Position numbers and translations under genes: made by a program. A stretch of 64,000 nt of DNA, from contig NZ_CP012369.1 of assembly GCF_001267405.1 (NCBI RefSeq), positions 708,001 to 772,000 on the forward strand, read 5' to 3'. The stretch is from Moorella thermoacetica. GTDB lineage: Bacteria; Bacillota; DSM-521; Neomoorellales; Neomoorellaceae. Below the pieces are notes generated by a model. That model saw only the letters and a list, made by a program, of their open reading frames with translations. It was not told where the DNA came from and made no database searches. This document shows, piece by piece, positions 16,461 to 24,867 of this stretch. Positions within the stretch are counted from its first letter, which is position 1. Every line of letters begins with the position of its first letter.

Positions 16461-17222
16461 ATGCTCAGGGGTTTATACCTGGCCTCTACAGGTATGCTGG
16501 TCCAGGAGATGCGCCAGGACGTCATCAGCAACAACCTGGCCAACGCCACTACCGGCGGTTTCAAAAGCGCCGTAGCTACAGTCCGTTCCTTCCCGGAGAT
16601 GCTCCTCCAGCGCCTGGAGAAAAACCAGGCCATCCCCATAGGTCCCTTTAGCCCCGGGGTCATGGTGGATAATATTTATACTAACACCGAACCGGGGCCT
16701 TTGACGGAAACCGGGCACGCCACGGACCTGGCCCTGGTACAACCAGGGGTGGGAGTCTCGCCGGCCTTTTTCGTCGTCCGGACCCCCGGCGGCGAGGCCT
16801 ATACCCGTAACGGACAATTCCAGGTGGATCCCGGTGGCTGGCTGGTTACCGCCGAGGGTTACCCGGTGCAGGGGCAGAATGGCGATATCTATGTGGGTAC
16901 CACTGATTTTAAGGTTGACGCCGGCGGCCGGATTCTGGTCAATGGGCAAGTAGTGGACCAGCTGCGGGTAGTGACCTTTGCCAACCCGGCCCTCCTCCAG
17001 CGCCAGGGGGATACCCTTTTCACCGCCCCGGGTGCCCAGGCCCTGCCGGCGGCCAATTTCCAGGTCAAGCAGGGCTGGCTGGAGGAATCTAACGTGGATC
17101 TTGCCCGGGAGCTGGTTGACATGCTGGCCGTCCTGCGCAGCTATGAAGCCAACCAGAAGGTTATTCAGACTGAGGACCAGACCCTGGCTAAAAGCGTCAA
17201 CGAAGTAGGGAGTCTCAGGTAG
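16461..17222 (+). CDS. flgF: Flagellar basal-body rod protein FlgF (FlgF/FlgG family)
   Basis: A 253-residue rod protein: N-terminal MLRGLYLASTGMLVQEMRQD and SNNLANATTGGFKS, a central FlgE/F/G domain (DPGGWLVTAEGYPVQG), and the C-terminal helix SNVDLARELVDMLAVLRSYE. It builds the rod connecting MS ring and hook. ATG 16461 is chosen over GTG 16449 for ribosome-site spacing (GGGTGGG). It and the next gene form a pair equivalent to flhO and flhP in Bacillus. FlgF versus FlgG naming is by relative order and is not certain. Confidence 0.87.
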   Translation: MLRGLYLASTGMLVQEMRQDVISNNLANATTGGFKSAVATVRSFPEMLLQRLEKNQAIPIGPFSPGVMVDNIYTNTEPGPLTETGHATDLALVQPGVGVSPAFFVVRTPGGEAYTRNGQFQVDPGGWLVTAEGYPVQGQNGDIYVGTTDFKVDAGGRILVNGQVVDQLRVVTFANPALLQRQGDTLFTAPGAQALPAANFQVKQGWLEESNVDLARELVDMLAVLRSYEANQKVIQTEDQTLAKSVNEVGSLR

Positions 17223-17366
17223 CATTTCCTGGCGACCAGGAGCCTGCAAGCAGCGCGGCCGGGGCTTCACGGTCCTGGGACCGGGTAGGGCAATACCAGG
17301 GCGGAAAGGGAATCTGCCCATAGGTAGAACAATGATATGACAGGTAATTTAGGGTAGCCGTCCATA

Positions 17367-17456
17367 AGGGCTGCCGCCCCCTCGACGACATGAAGATGCA
17401 GGCTGAAATGAGGCCAACCAACAGCCTGATTTGGCAGATCCTACTTGCGGAGGAGG
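17367..17456 (+). repeat. Short dispersed leader element (5' and 3' modules) upstream of flgG
   Basis: The first half (CCCTCGACGACATGAAGATG, then CAGGCTGAAATGAGG, 17379-17413) aligns with the 5' module at 19525-19563. The second half (CCAACAGCCTGATTTGGCAG, then ATCCTACTTGCGGAGGAGG, 17418-17456) aligns with the 3' module and provides the flgG ribosome site. The long middle part seen in the copy before cheR is absent, so the element is modular. It sits in a 239-bp gap in which nothing else is recognised. Confidence 0.55.
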
Positions 17457-17461
17457 TAACC

Positions 17462-18304
17462 ATGATGATCGGCGCGCTCTGGCGAGGAGCCAGCGGTATG
17501 CGGGCCCAGCAGGTCCAGGTAGATAGCCTGGCCAATGATATCGCCAATGTGAATACCACCGGTTACAAGCAGGTCAGGGTCGGCTTCTCCGACCTGGTTT
17601 ACCGGCCGGTGATGGAAGCTGGCATGCCAGTGGAGCAACCCCAGGCCCCGGGGTCTACAGTGAGCCTGGGAACAGGAGTGAAGGTCGCCAGCATAGTAAA
17701 GGACTTCAGCCAGGGAGCCCTGGTGCAGACCGGCGAGCCCCTGAACTTGGCCATCCAGGGGGAGGGTTTTTTTGCTGTGGTCAACGGGGCGGGGGAGAGG
17801 TTTCTTACCCGCGACGGCAACTTTCACCGCGACGCCGATGGCAACGTGGTTAACGACGGCGGTTATTATCTGGCTATCCCCGCCGGTAATAACCAGGATG
17901 TACCATTAAACCTGCCGCCTGAGGCGGAAAATATTAACGTGGCCGCCGACGGCACAATCACGGCCACCGTTAACGGCCAGGTACAGCCCCTGGGGCAGAT
18001 ATATCTCTATACCGTATCCAACCCGGCCGGCCTTGAGGCCGTGGGGGACAACCTTTACCGGCTGACGCCAGCCTGTGGCCAGCTTTTTTACGGTGCTCCC
18101 GGTACTGCTGGAAATTCGGAAACTACTGGTACTCCCGGTCCCGTTCTGGGCACCCTGCGTTCCGGCTACCTGGAGGCGGCAAACGTCGACCTGGCGGCGA
18201 CTATGACCAGGATGGTGGTCGCCCAGCGGGCCTACGAATTGAACTCCCGCACTATCCGGGTGGCCGATGAGATGTGGAGCCTGGCCAATAACCTGCGGCG
18301 CTAA
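17462..18304 (+). CDS. flgG: Flagellar distal rod protein FlgG (FlgF/FlgG family)
   Basis: A 280-residue rod/hook family protein with N-terminal WRGASGMRAQQVQVDSLAND and IANVNTTGYKQVRVGF, a central LNLAIQGEGFFAVVNGAGER domain, and the C-terminal SGYLEAANVDLAATMTRMVV helix. It forms the distal rod. ATG 17462 has a strong GGAGGAGG site which belongs to the dispersed leader element just upstream. A longer in-frame reading from 17390 would run through that element and was rejected. This is the last gene of the main flagellar run before a reverse-strand gene. Confidence 0.88.
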   Translation: MMIGALWRGASGMRAQQVQVDSLANDIANVNTTGYKQVRVGFSDLVYRPVMEAGMPVEQPQAPGSTVSLGTGVKVASIVKDFSQGALVQTGEPLNLAIQGEGFFAVVNGAGERFLTRDGNFHRDADGNVVNDGGYYLAIPAGNNQDVPLNLPPEAENINVAADGTITATVNGQVQPLGQIYLYTVSNPAGLEAVGDNLYRLTPACGQLFYGAPGTAGNSETTGTPGPVLGTLRSGYLEAANVDLAATMTRMVVAQRAYELNSRTIRVADEMWSLANNLRR

Positions 18305-18325
18305 GGTAGAGGGAGTTGGCCCGGG

Positions 18326-18889
18326 CTATGATTGGGCGCCTTTAAAGACTTTGCTGATTAAGGCCAGGCCGCGGCGAGCGCCGACGTGACCTGGGTCCTG
18401 TTTCAGGACATAGATATACTCCTCCCGGGCCGCATCAGCCAGTCCCAGGAGGAGGTAGGTCGTGCCCAGGTTGATCCGCGCTGCCAGGTAGTCCGGTTTG
18501 AGCCGACGCGCCCGGGTCAGGTGGTAACGGGCGGCGCTGAGGTTGCGATTATAAAGGAAGTATGTACCAAGGTTAAAATGAGCCAGGTAATTGTCCGGAT
18601 TGGCCTGTAAGCTGGTTTTCCACCAGGAAAGGGCCCTGTCCACCTGGCCTTCCTGCCAGGCCTGACAGCCCAGATTGAAGCTCGCTTCCCAGTTTTCCGG
18701 GTCGGCCTCCAGGGCCGCCCGGTAAAAGAGGGCGGCCATTTGGGGACGGCGATGTTCCTGGGAAAAGTTACCCAGCAGGAGCCAGAGAACGGCTTCCTTC
18801 CGGTTTCCGACCGCTTGAGCGGGGTTACAGTCCGGGCAGAAGCGCCAGCCGGGCGGTAGTGGTTGCCTGCACTGGGAACAATAGACCAT
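18326..18889 (-). CDS. Zinc-ribbon TPR protein
   Basis: A 187-residue protein on the minus strand. The N-terminus is a zinc ribbon with two CxxC pairs (CSQC and CPDC, residues 4-21). The rest is three to four tetratricopeptide repeats (for example ANPDNYLAHFNLGTYFLYN and KPDYLAARINLGTTYLLLG). TPR domains mediate protein contacts; the partner is unknown. It is convergent with flgG (21-bp gap) and divergent from cheD, so it interrupts the motility run and is transcribed separately. I do not recognise a specific function. Confidence 0.75.
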   Translation of the reverse strand: MVYCSQCRQPLPPGWRFCPDCNPAQAVGNRKEAVLWLLLGNFSQEHRRPQMAALFYRAALEADPENWEASFNLGCQAWQEGQVDRALSWWKTSLQANPDNYLAHFNLGTYFLYNRNLSAARYHLTRARRLKPDYLAARINLGTTYLLLGLADAAREEYIYVLKQDPGHVGARRGLALISKVFKGAQS

Positions 18890-18991
18890 CGCCAGGCCTC
18901 CTGTCAGGGGATTTGTATTGTATTATTGCCAGAAGGATGCTAAAATATGACAGGTCGGGATTAAACTTAGAAAAACGAGAGAGGAAGGGCC

Positions 18992-19495
18992 TTGGAGGCT
19001 ATAATCAAACCCCAAGAGGTTAAAGTCGGTATAGCGGAGTGGCAGGTCCTGCGAGCCCCGGGACGCCTGATCACCCTGGGTCTCGGCTCTTGCGTGGGAA
19101 TTGCCCTTTACGATTCCCTGAACCGCATGGGCGGCCTGGCCCACATCATGTTACCGGATAGCAGCCAGTTCCAGGATCGCAGTAACCGGGCCAAGTTTGC
19201 CGACCTGGCCATCCCCGACCTGGTGGCGGCCTTGATTGGTCGGGGCGCCCGGCGGGGGCGGCTGGTGGCCAAGATAGCAGGCGGTGCCCAGATGTTTACC
19301 TCCGGGGACCGGCACCTTTCTCTATTGAATATCGGCCAGCGTAACGCCGCCATGGTTCGCCAGACCCTCCAGGAGCTGGCCATCCCCCTGGTGGCCGAAG
19401 ACACCGGCGGTAACTACGGCCGGACCATGATCTTCGACCTGGAAAGCGGCGACGTGCTTATTCGCACCATCGGCCGGCCACTTAAAGTAATTTAA
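18992..19495 (+). CDS. cheD: Chemoreceptor glutamine deamidase CheD
   Basis: A 167-residue CheD with the catalytic cysteine in GLGSCVGIALYD and the histidine in GGLAHIMLPDS, plus the conserved GGAQMF and GRTMIFDLESGDV segments. It deamidates receptor glutamines and binds CheC, stimulating CheY-P hydrolysis. TTG 18992 is preceded by GAGAGGAAGG. cheC and cheY lie about 1.2-1.9 kb downstream, so the CheC/CheD/CheY adaptation module is complete here, but cheA, cheW and cheB are not in the window. Confidence 0.93.
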   Translation: MEAIIKPQEVKVGIAEWQVLRAPGRLITLGLGSCVGIALYDSLNRMGGLAHIMLPDSSQFQDRSNRAKFADLAIPDLVAALIGRGARRGRLVAKIAGGAQMFTSGDRHLSLLNIGQRNAAMVRQTLQELAIPLVAEDTGGNYGRTMIFDLESGDVLIRTIGRPLKVI

Positions 19496-19499
19496 AGAT

Positions 19500-19870
19500 T
19501 TACGGAGGAGCCCTTTATGGGGTCTGACGCCTCGCCACGAACTATGAAAATGCTAGGCTGAGGCAAGGGGCTGGAAGGTACAGGCGGAGGGCGACTTGGT
19601 TTGAGGCGTCAGCAAACTAAGCGAAGCCGCAGGGAGGCGGCGGTGAACGGGATGGGGATCGTAAAGTGGCTTCAGGAACGAGAAGTACCACGCCCCGTTA
19701 TGAATGATAAAAGAGATAAAGCCGAGCCACCCCCGCCGCTTAAGCAACTGAGCGCCAAGTTTGCTAGCCGAGAACCACCGGAGCCCGGAGCCTGTACCTC
19801 CAGCCTTCAGGAAGCAAACCAATAATCGTATAATAATCGTATAATTTGGTAGAACCCTATTTTTGGAGGA
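19500..19870 (+). repeat. Full-length dispersed non-coding element, upstream of cheR
   Basis: The 379-bp cheD-cheR gap contains no credible gene but is the longest copy of a repeated element. Its 5' module (19507-19580) closely matches 40466-40540, sharing ATGAAAATG and TAGGCTGAGGCAAG. Its middle matches the inverse complement of 32780-33000, sharing TTTGCTAGCCGAGAACC. Its 3' module (19819-19870) matches 41552-41595, sharing ATTTGGTAGAAC, and ends in GGAGGA, the cheR ribosome site. It carries a tandem 11-bp duplication (AATCGTATAAT twice, 19824-19845). Function unknown. Confidence 0.7.
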
Positions 19871-19874
19871 AGAA

Positions 19875-20654
19875 ATGGATTTTGCCGAGTTTAAAGAGGC
19901 AGTTTACCGGCGTTTCGGCCTTTACCTGGACGGCTATAAAGAACCCCAGCTCAAGCGGCGCATCGACAGCCTAATGGCCCTCTTGCAGGTGCCCGATTAC
20001 GGTGCCTACCTGAATTTGCTGGCCAGGGACGGACAGCAGTGGCAGCGTTTTATTGATAAAATAACCATCAACGTTTCCGAGTTTTTTCGCAACCAGGAGA
20101 TATTTGTCAGGCTGGAGCAAGAGATCCTGCCCTCCCTCCTGGCTACCTTCCGGGACCTTAAAGTCTGGAGCGCCGGATGCGCCGACGGACCGGAACCCTA
20201 TTCGGTGGCTATTTTACTGGCGGAACTGGCCCCTGGAGGCCGGCACCAGATTTTGGCTACCGATATTGATCCAGGCGCCCTGGCGGCGGCCCGCCGGGGA
20301 GTCTACGGGGAGCGCGCCCTCCAGGCCGTCACCCCCACCAGGCTCAACCGCTATTTTCGCCGCGAAGGCGATCACTTTTACCTGCAGGAACAAATCAAGG
20401 GCATGGTCGATTTCCGCCAGCACGACCTGCTTAAGGATGCCTACGGCAGCGGTTTTCACCTAATTATCTGCCGCAACGTGGTTATCTACTTTACCGCCGA
20501 TACCCAGAACGACCTTTACCGCCGTTTTTACCAGGCCCTGGCACCGGGGGGCGTGTTCTTCATCGGCGCCACCGAGAACCTGTTTCAATACCGGGAACTG
20601 GGTTTTGAAAAGATTGCCCCCTGGTTCTACCGCCGCCCTGCAGGGACCAGCTGA
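19875..20654 (+). CDS. cheR: Chemotaxis receptor methyltransferase CheR
   Basis: A 259-residue CheR: the N-terminal helical domain (KEAVYRRFGLYLDGYKEPQL) is followed by the SAM-dependent methyltransferase fold, with WSAGCADGPEPYSVAILLAE as the SAM-binding motif and ATDIDPGALAAAR. The later segment IICRNVVIYFT is typical of the family. It methylates glutamates of chemoreceptors. ATG 19875 is used; GGAGGA of the dispersed element sits five bases upstream. The matching methylesterase gene cheB is not in the window. Confidence 0.93.
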   Translation: MDFAEFKEAVYRRFGLYLDGYKEPQLKRRIDSLMALLQVPDYGAYLNLLARDGQQWQRFIDKITINVSEFFRNQEIFVRLEQEILPSLLATFRDLKVWSAGCADGPEPYSVAILLAELAPGGRHQILATDIDPGALAAARRGVYGERALQAVTPTRLNRYFRREGDHFYLQEQIKGMVDFRQHDLLKDAYGSGFHLIICRNVVIYFTADTQNDLYRRFYQALAPGGVFFIGATENLFQYRELGFEKIAPWFYRRPAGTS

Positions 20655-20724
20655 AAATGGACATTTACCTGGTAGAGTTACAGCTTTAGCGTATTTTACG
20701 GAGATGGCCCTGGGAGGGAGCAAA

Positions 20725-21345
20725 ATGGATACCTGGGACAAACTCAACGCCCTGCACCTGGATGCCCTCAGGGAAATCGGTAATATCGGTGCCGGCAATG
20801 CCGCCACGTCTCTGGCCAGCCTCCTCGGCAACCGGGTCCAGATGACCGTACCCCGGGCCGGCGTCCTGCCTTTAAAGGATATGGTCAGCCTTGTGGGCCA
20901 TGAAGAAGAACCTGTCGCCTGCGTGGAGTTTACCGTGGCCGGCCCGGCCCCGAGCAAGATATTTTTCCTCCTCAACGAAACCAGCGCCTACCTCCTGGTC
21001 GACCTGCTGCTGGGCCGGCCTGTTGGAACTACGAATGTTATTGACGACATGGGAGCCTCTGTCTTGACAGAGGTCAGCAATATCCTGGCGGGGTCTTTTT
21101 TGAACGCTTTTTCCGATTTTTGCCATTTAAATCTTATACCTTCGGTCCCGGCCTTTGCCTTCGATATGCTGGGGGCGGTTTTAAGTTCAGCCTTCCTGGA
21201 AGGGGGTTATTTCTCTGACCGGGCGCTAGTTATCGAAACGAAATTCTACGGGGAAGCAATCACCATCAACGGTCACTTTTTCCTTGTACCCGAAGACAGG
21301 GCCCTGGGTATAATCCTGCAATCCCTGGGGCTTCAGCTAGATTGA
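20725..21345 (+). CDS. cheC: CheY-P phosphatase CheC
   Basis: A 206-residue CheC with two copies of the phosphatase signature, EIGNIGAGNAATSL near residue 15 and EVSNILAGSFLNA near residue 115. Each has the catalytic Glu and Asn and a downstream proline. It dephosphorylates CheY-P and is activated by CheD. ATG 20725 follows GGGAGGGAG. A longer in-frame reading starting in cheR was rejected. It is followed by cheY 22 bases later, then fliM and fliY. Confidence 0.92.
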   Translation: MDTWDKLNALHLDALREIGNIGAGNAATSLASLLGNRVQMTVPRAGVLPLKDMVSLVGHEEEPVACVEFTVAGPAPSKIFFLLNETSAYLLVDLLLGRPVGTTNVIDDMGASVLTEVSNILAGSFLNAFSDFCHLNLIPSVPAFAFDMLGAVLSSAFLEGGYFSDRALVIETKFYGEAITINGHFFLVPEDRALGIILQSLGLQLD

Positions 21346-21367
21346 AAATGGGGGGACGTTAAGATTT

Positions 21368-21730
21368 ATGGGCAAGCGGGTTTTAATAGTTGACGACGCG
21401 GCCTTCATGCGCATGATGATTAAAGATATTCTGGTAAAAAACGGCTATGAAATCGCCGGGGAGGCTGAAAACGGTCAGAAGGCCGTGGCCATGTACCAGG
21501 AGCTCCGGCCGGATGTAGTAACCATGGATATTACCATGCCGGAAATGGACGGCATCGCCGCCGTCAAGGCCATCAAGCAGATTGATCCCCAGGCGCGGAT
21601 TATCATGTGCAGTGCCATGGGGCAGCAGTTAATGGTAATGGAAGCTATCCAGGCCGGCGCACGGGATTTTATTGTCAAACCCTTCCAGCAGGACCGGGTT
21701 CTCCAGGCCCTGGAAAAGGCCCTGGCTTAG
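21368..21730 (+). CDS. cheY: Chemotaxis response regulator CheY
   Basis: A 120-residue single-domain receiver. Asp9 and Asp10 lie in the acidic pocket, Asp54 is the phosphorylation site (VVTMDITMPEMDG), the conserved Ser is in MCSAMG, and the Lys is in FIVKPF. There is no output domain. It carries the signal from CheA to the switch proteins FliM and FliY, which are encoded immediately downstream. Between the phosphatase and switch genes, CheY identity is clear. Confidence 0.94.
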   Translation: MGKRVLIVDDAAFMRMMIKDILVKNGYEIAGEAENGQKAVAMYQELRPDVVTMDITMPEMDGIAAVKAIKQIDPQARIIMCSAMGQQLMVMEAIQAGARDFIVKPFQQDRVLQALEKALA

Positions 21731-21745
21731 GACGGGGGAGCTTTT

Positions 21746-22717
21746 ATGGCTGACGTCCTATCCCAGGCGGAGATTGACGCCCTCCTCCAGGCCCTGAACA
21801 GCGGCGAGGTTCAGACGGAGGTCATTAAAGAAGAGGCTACCCCTAAGGCCAAGAAATACGACTTTCGCCGGCCCAATAAGTTTTCCAAGGAACACCTGCG
21901 CACCCTGTATATGATCCACGAAAATTACGGGCGCCTGGTGGCCAACTTCCTTTCGGCCTACCTGCGGGCCAGCATCCAGGTGAAGATCGTCTCGGTGGAA
22001 CAGATGACCTATGAGGATTTTATTCTCTCGTTGCCGACGCCGACCCTGATGAACGTCTTCAGCATGGAGCCTTTAAAGGGTTCGGCGGTCCTGGAGACCA
22101 ACATGAATTTCATCTTCCCCATTATCGACCTGCTCTTCGGCGGTCGGGGGGAGATGGTGGCCCGTAACCGGGAGTTGACGGAGATCGAGCTCCACGTCCT
22201 GCGGCGTTTAAACAGCCGCATGCTGGAACAGCTCTCCTATTCCTGGTCCGACATCCAAAACATTACTCCCAAATTGGAGAATATGGAAACCAACCCCCAG
22301 TTTACCCAGGCCATTTCCCCCAACGAGACGGTTGCCGTCATCACCATGGGGACAACGGTGGGCAAGTATGAGGGTCTTTTAAACCTCTGCCTGCCCTATA
22401 TGCTCCTGGAGCCGGTCATTTCCCGCCTTTCGGCCAGCCACTGGTTTGCCACCGGCGGGGAAAGGGAAGCCAGGCCTGATTACCGGACGGTGGTCGAGAA
22501 GATCCTGGCCGAAGTGCCGGTGGAATTGATCGCTTACATAGGCCGCACCCGCTTGCCGGTGCGGGATTTTATCCAGCTCCAGGTTGGGGATGTCATTACC
22601 CTGGAAAAAACAGTGGGCGAGGACCTGGAACTCTATGTAGACGGGCACCATAAGTTTCAGGTTCAACCGGGGATTGTGAATAAAAAAATTGCCGTCCAGG
22701 TAACAGAGGTGGTATAG
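21746..22717 (+). CDS. fliM: Flagellar motor switch protein FliM
   Basis: A 323-residue FliM: the N-terminal CheY-P-binding peptide LSQAEIDALLQALNSGEV, a CheC-like middle domain (LSAYLRASIQVKIVSVEQMT to TMGTTVGKYEGLLNLCLPYM) and a C-terminal SpoA domain (IGRTRLPVRDFIQLQVGDVI). It forms the C-ring that sets the rotation direction. It ends one base before the fliY GTG start, so the two are coupled. Standard length. Confidence 0.95.
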   Translation: MADVLSQAEIDALLQALNSGEVQTEVIKEEATPKAKKYDFRRPNKFSKEHLRTLYMIHENYGRLVANFLSAYLRASIQVKIVSVEQMTYEDFILSLPTPTLMNVFSMEPLKGSAVLETNMNFIFPIIDLLFGGRGEMVARNRELTEIELHVLRRLNSRMLEQLSYSWSDIQNITPKLENMETNPQFTQAISPNETVAVITMGTTVGKYEGLLNLCLPYMLLEPVISRLSASHWFATGGEREARPDYRTVVEKILAEVPVELIAYIGRTRLPVRDFIQLQVGDVITLEKTVGEDLELYVDGHHKFQVQPGIVNKKIAVQVTEVV

Positions 22718-23905
22718 GTGGGTGACTTTTTATCCCAGGAAGAGATAGATGCCCTGTTGAAGGGCCACACGGATATAGAAACGGCGGCACCGGCGGAGCC
22801 TGAAGCTGCGGCCGCCCCGGAGGCAACCCTGAGTGACCTGGAAAAGGACACCCTGGGGGAGATCGGCAACATCTCTATGGGTAGCGCGGCTACGGCCTTA
22901 TCCCAGATTCTCAATAAACGGGTTTTAATCACTACGCCGACGATAAAGATCATGACCCCGGAGGAGCTTTTTGCTTCCTTCCAGGTCCCTTATGTCCTGG
23001 TAGAGGTAAATTTTACCGAAGGGCTTCAGGGCTCCAACCTCCTGATAATCAAAGTCAGCGACGCAGCTATAATCGCTGACCTGATGATGGGCGGCAGCGG
23101 TGAAAACGTGACCCCGGAACTGGACGAGATCAAGAGTAGCGCCGTGGCGGAAGCCATGAACCAGATGGTCGGCAGCGCAGCCACCTCCATGGCTACTATT
23201 TTCCAGCGCAGCGTTAAGATCACCCCGCCGCATTTGACGGCGGTTAATTTTAACAACGAGAGCTATACGTCGCCCTGGGCTACAGCGCAGTCAATAGTCG
23301 TGGTTTGTTTTAAGATGGAAATCGAGGGCCTGGTGGACAGCCAGATTATGCAGGTTATGCCCATGGAGATCGCCAAGGACGAGGTGCGTATGCTCATGGG
23401 CTCCGAGCCTGCCGCCGGTGCAAGTACGGGGGCGGAAACCGCGGCGGCCCCGGCAGTAAACGGGGGCGGTACTCCGGCCAGTGCCCCGGCTCCCGCCGCT
23501 ACCCCTGCGGAATCCGCTCCTGCACCTGCCCCTCCTACCACGCAGGCCTCCGCGCCATCTTCCCGGGCCCAGACACCTGGTGGAGCAGGTAGCCCGGGCG
23601 GGGGCCAGACACAGCGCCAGGGCCAGGTCTACGGCGCTTCCTCCCGCAATATTGACCTCATCCTGGACGTACCCCTGGATATTGAGGTTATCCTGGGCAC
23701 GGCAATGAAACGCATCCAGGATATCTTGAGTTTGGCCCCGGGAGCTATTGTAGAACTGGACCGCCTGGTGGAAGAGCCGGTGCAAATCACTGTCAACGGC
23801 ACCCCCATCGCCCAGGGGGAAGTAGTGATTGTCAACGAGAACTTCGGCGTCCGCATCACCCATATCCTGGAACCCTACGAGCGCATCAACCACCTGCGCC
23901 AGTAA
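22718..23905 (+). CDS. fliY: Flagellar motor switch phosphatase FliY
   Basis: A 395-residue FliY. It has a FliM-like N-terminal peptide (LSQEEIDALLKG), then a CheC-type phosphatase domain with two catalytic motifs (EIGNISMGSAATALSQ and EAMNQMVGSAATSM). An Ala/Pro/Gly-rich linker of about 75 residues (about 228-305) leads to a C-terminal SpoA/FliN domain (VPLDIEVILGTAMKRIQDIL to VNENFGVRI). It is both a C-ring component and a CheY-P phosphatase. GTG 22718 abuts fliM. It closes the motility region and is followed by a terminator. Confidence 0.94.
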   Translation: MGDFLSQEEIDALLKGHTDIETAAPAEPEAAAAPEATLSDLEKDTLGEIGNISMGSAATALSQILNKRVLITTPTIKIMTPEELFASFQVPYVLVEVNFTEGLQGSNLLIIKVSDAAIIADLMMGGSGENVTPELDEIKSSAVAEAMNQMVGSAATSMATIFQRSVKITPPHLTAVNFNNESYTSPWATAQSIVVVCFKMEIEGLVDSQIMQVMPMEIAKDEVRMLMGSEPAAGASTGAETAAAPAVNGGGTPASAPAPAATPAESAPAPAPPTTQASAPSSRAQTPGGAGSPGGGQTQRQGQVYGASSRNIDLILDVPLDIEVILGTAMKRIQDILSLAPGAIVELDRLVEEPVQITVNGTPIAQGEVVIVNENFGVRITHILEPYERINHLRQ

Positions 23906-23910
23906 CAAAA

Positions 23911-23930
23911 CCGGAGCCTGACGGCTCCGG
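23911..23930. terminator. Bidirectional terminator between fliY and the SASP gene
   Basis: A perfect 8-bp stem (CCGGAGCC with GGCTCCGG) around the loop TGAC. Read on the minus strand it is followed by TTTTG, a typical Rho-independent terminator for the convergent SASP gene. On the plus strand the tail is not T-rich, but it may still end the fliY transcript. Confidence 0.75.
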
Positions 23931-23939
23931 CGGGGGCAG

Positions 23940-24119
23940 TTACGATTGGTTGTTCACCAACGCTTGTTCAGCTTTTTCAATGGCTAGTCGGACCAGGTTG
24001 CCGCATTGGCGGGACGGCACGCCGCCCCACCCTTCAGTGGCCACGGTGTCGGCTACTCCCAACTCCTTGGCCAGTTCCCATTTCAGGGCCTCGGACATAA
24101 TCCCGCGCCTTCTGGCCAT
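23940..24119 (-). CDS. Alpha/beta-type small acid-soluble spore protein
   Basis: A 59-residue minus-strand SASP of the clostridial type. Signature parts are RRRGIMSEALKWELAKELGV, which includes the GPR protease site at ELGV, and GNLVRLAIEKAEQALV. It coats and protects spore DNA and is degraded at germination. ATG at 24119 is preceded (minus strand) by AAAGGAGG seven bases upstream. A longer frame begins two codons earlier at a TTG. Expression in the forespore under sigma-G is expected from the family; I could not identify a convincing sigma-G promoter. It shows the organism forms spores. Confidence 0.9.
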   Translation of the reverse strand: MARRRGIMSEALKWELAKELGVADTVATEGWGGVPSRQCGNLVRLAIEKAEQALVNNQS

Positions 24120-24230
24120 GATCAAGCCTCCTTTTTGTACTGCCCTCCGCTAATTAGCTTCGACCGTCACTGACCGCAGCATACAAGGCATTCCTGGAAA
24201 GACAGGCCGGACCTGCCGTTAAAGTAAGAG

Positions 24231-24255
24231 GCCGGGTTATAAAGTATAACCCGGC
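24231..24255. terminator. Hairpin terminator downstream of the stress protein gene
   Basis: A perfect 11-bp inverted repeat (GCCGGGTTATA with TATAACCCGGC) around AAG. It lies just after the minus-strand stress protein gene and before the SASP gene. The tails are T-rich rather than a clean T-run (TTCCTTTAATTT on the plus strand), so termination strength is uncertain. Confidence 0.6.
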
Positions 24256-24271
24256 TTCCTTTAATTTCAAA

Positions 24272-24760
24272 CTAGTGGATGCGGACCCGATCGGCACCGT
24301 GGTCCTTCAGGATCTTGTTGGCCTGATCGGCACGCTGATCGTCACAGCGAACGGAAACCAGCATTTTGCCCTGGCGGATTTCGTTTTCGTATTCCCGGCC
24401 CTCGGCTTCCGGGATGCCCCAGTCAATCAGTCCGCCGGCAACGCCTCCGGTGGCCGCGCCAGAGAGGAGGCCGGCTATGGGACCGGCTGCGATGAGAGGT
24501 CCGATTCCGGGGATTACCAGGGCTCCGGCACCGGCAGCCAGTCCGGCCAGGCCGCCCAGGACGCCGCCGGTGGTCACACCGTCACTTATCCCGCCCGTGT
24601 CGGCTCCCATATTCAGGCCGCCTTCCTGGTCACCGCCTTCCCGGCCCTGGTCTTTGGCCAGGATGGATATTTCCCGGTCAAAGCCGGCCCGGCGCAGGTC
24701 TTCAACGGCCTCTTTGGCCACCTGTTCGTTGCTAAAGACGGCAATTACTGTTTTCGCCAT
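24272..24760 (-). CDS. YflT/general-stress-protein 17M-like Gly-rich protein
   Basis: A 162-residue minus-strand protein. The N-terminal fold AKTVIAVFSNEQVAKEAVED resembles the general stress protein 17M/YflT domain. The middle is a very Gly/Ala-rich hydrophobic segment (about residues 60-115, for example GVLGGLAGLAAGAGALVIPG). The C-terminal part is MLVSVRCDDQRADQANKILK. The glycine-zipper-like middle could insert in or associate with a membrane. The start at 24760 is preceded by AAAGGAGG on the minus strand. Biological role is not established; family members are often stress-induced. Confidence 0.7.
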   Translation of the reverse strand: MAKTVIAVFSNEQVAKEAVEDLRRAGFDREISILAKDQGREGGDQEGGLNMGADTGGISDGVTTGGVLGGLAGLAAGAGALVIPGIGPLIAAGPIAGLLSGAATGGVAGGLIDWGIPEAEGREYENEIRQGKMLVSVRCDDQRADQANKILKDHGADRVRIH

Positions 24761-24867
24761 GCTGAGATCCTCCTTTGGCAGATCCAAATTTATTTTTATT
24801 ATGGCCTTTTACCCGGCCGCTATGCGGATATAATTAAAACTAAGGATTTTCGACGAGGTGGCTGCTT

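Noticed and set aside
19553..19822. Short open frames on both strands inside the cheD-cheR gap
   Set aside because: They are not kept in the other copies of the repeated element (frames differ), so the element is treated as non-coding.
19500..19870. A c-di-GMP (GEMM) riboswitch or a HEARO/omega RNA before cheR
   Set aside because: The GEMM core strings are absent, no IscB/TnpB-like gene exists in the window, and I cannot align the element to a class I know.
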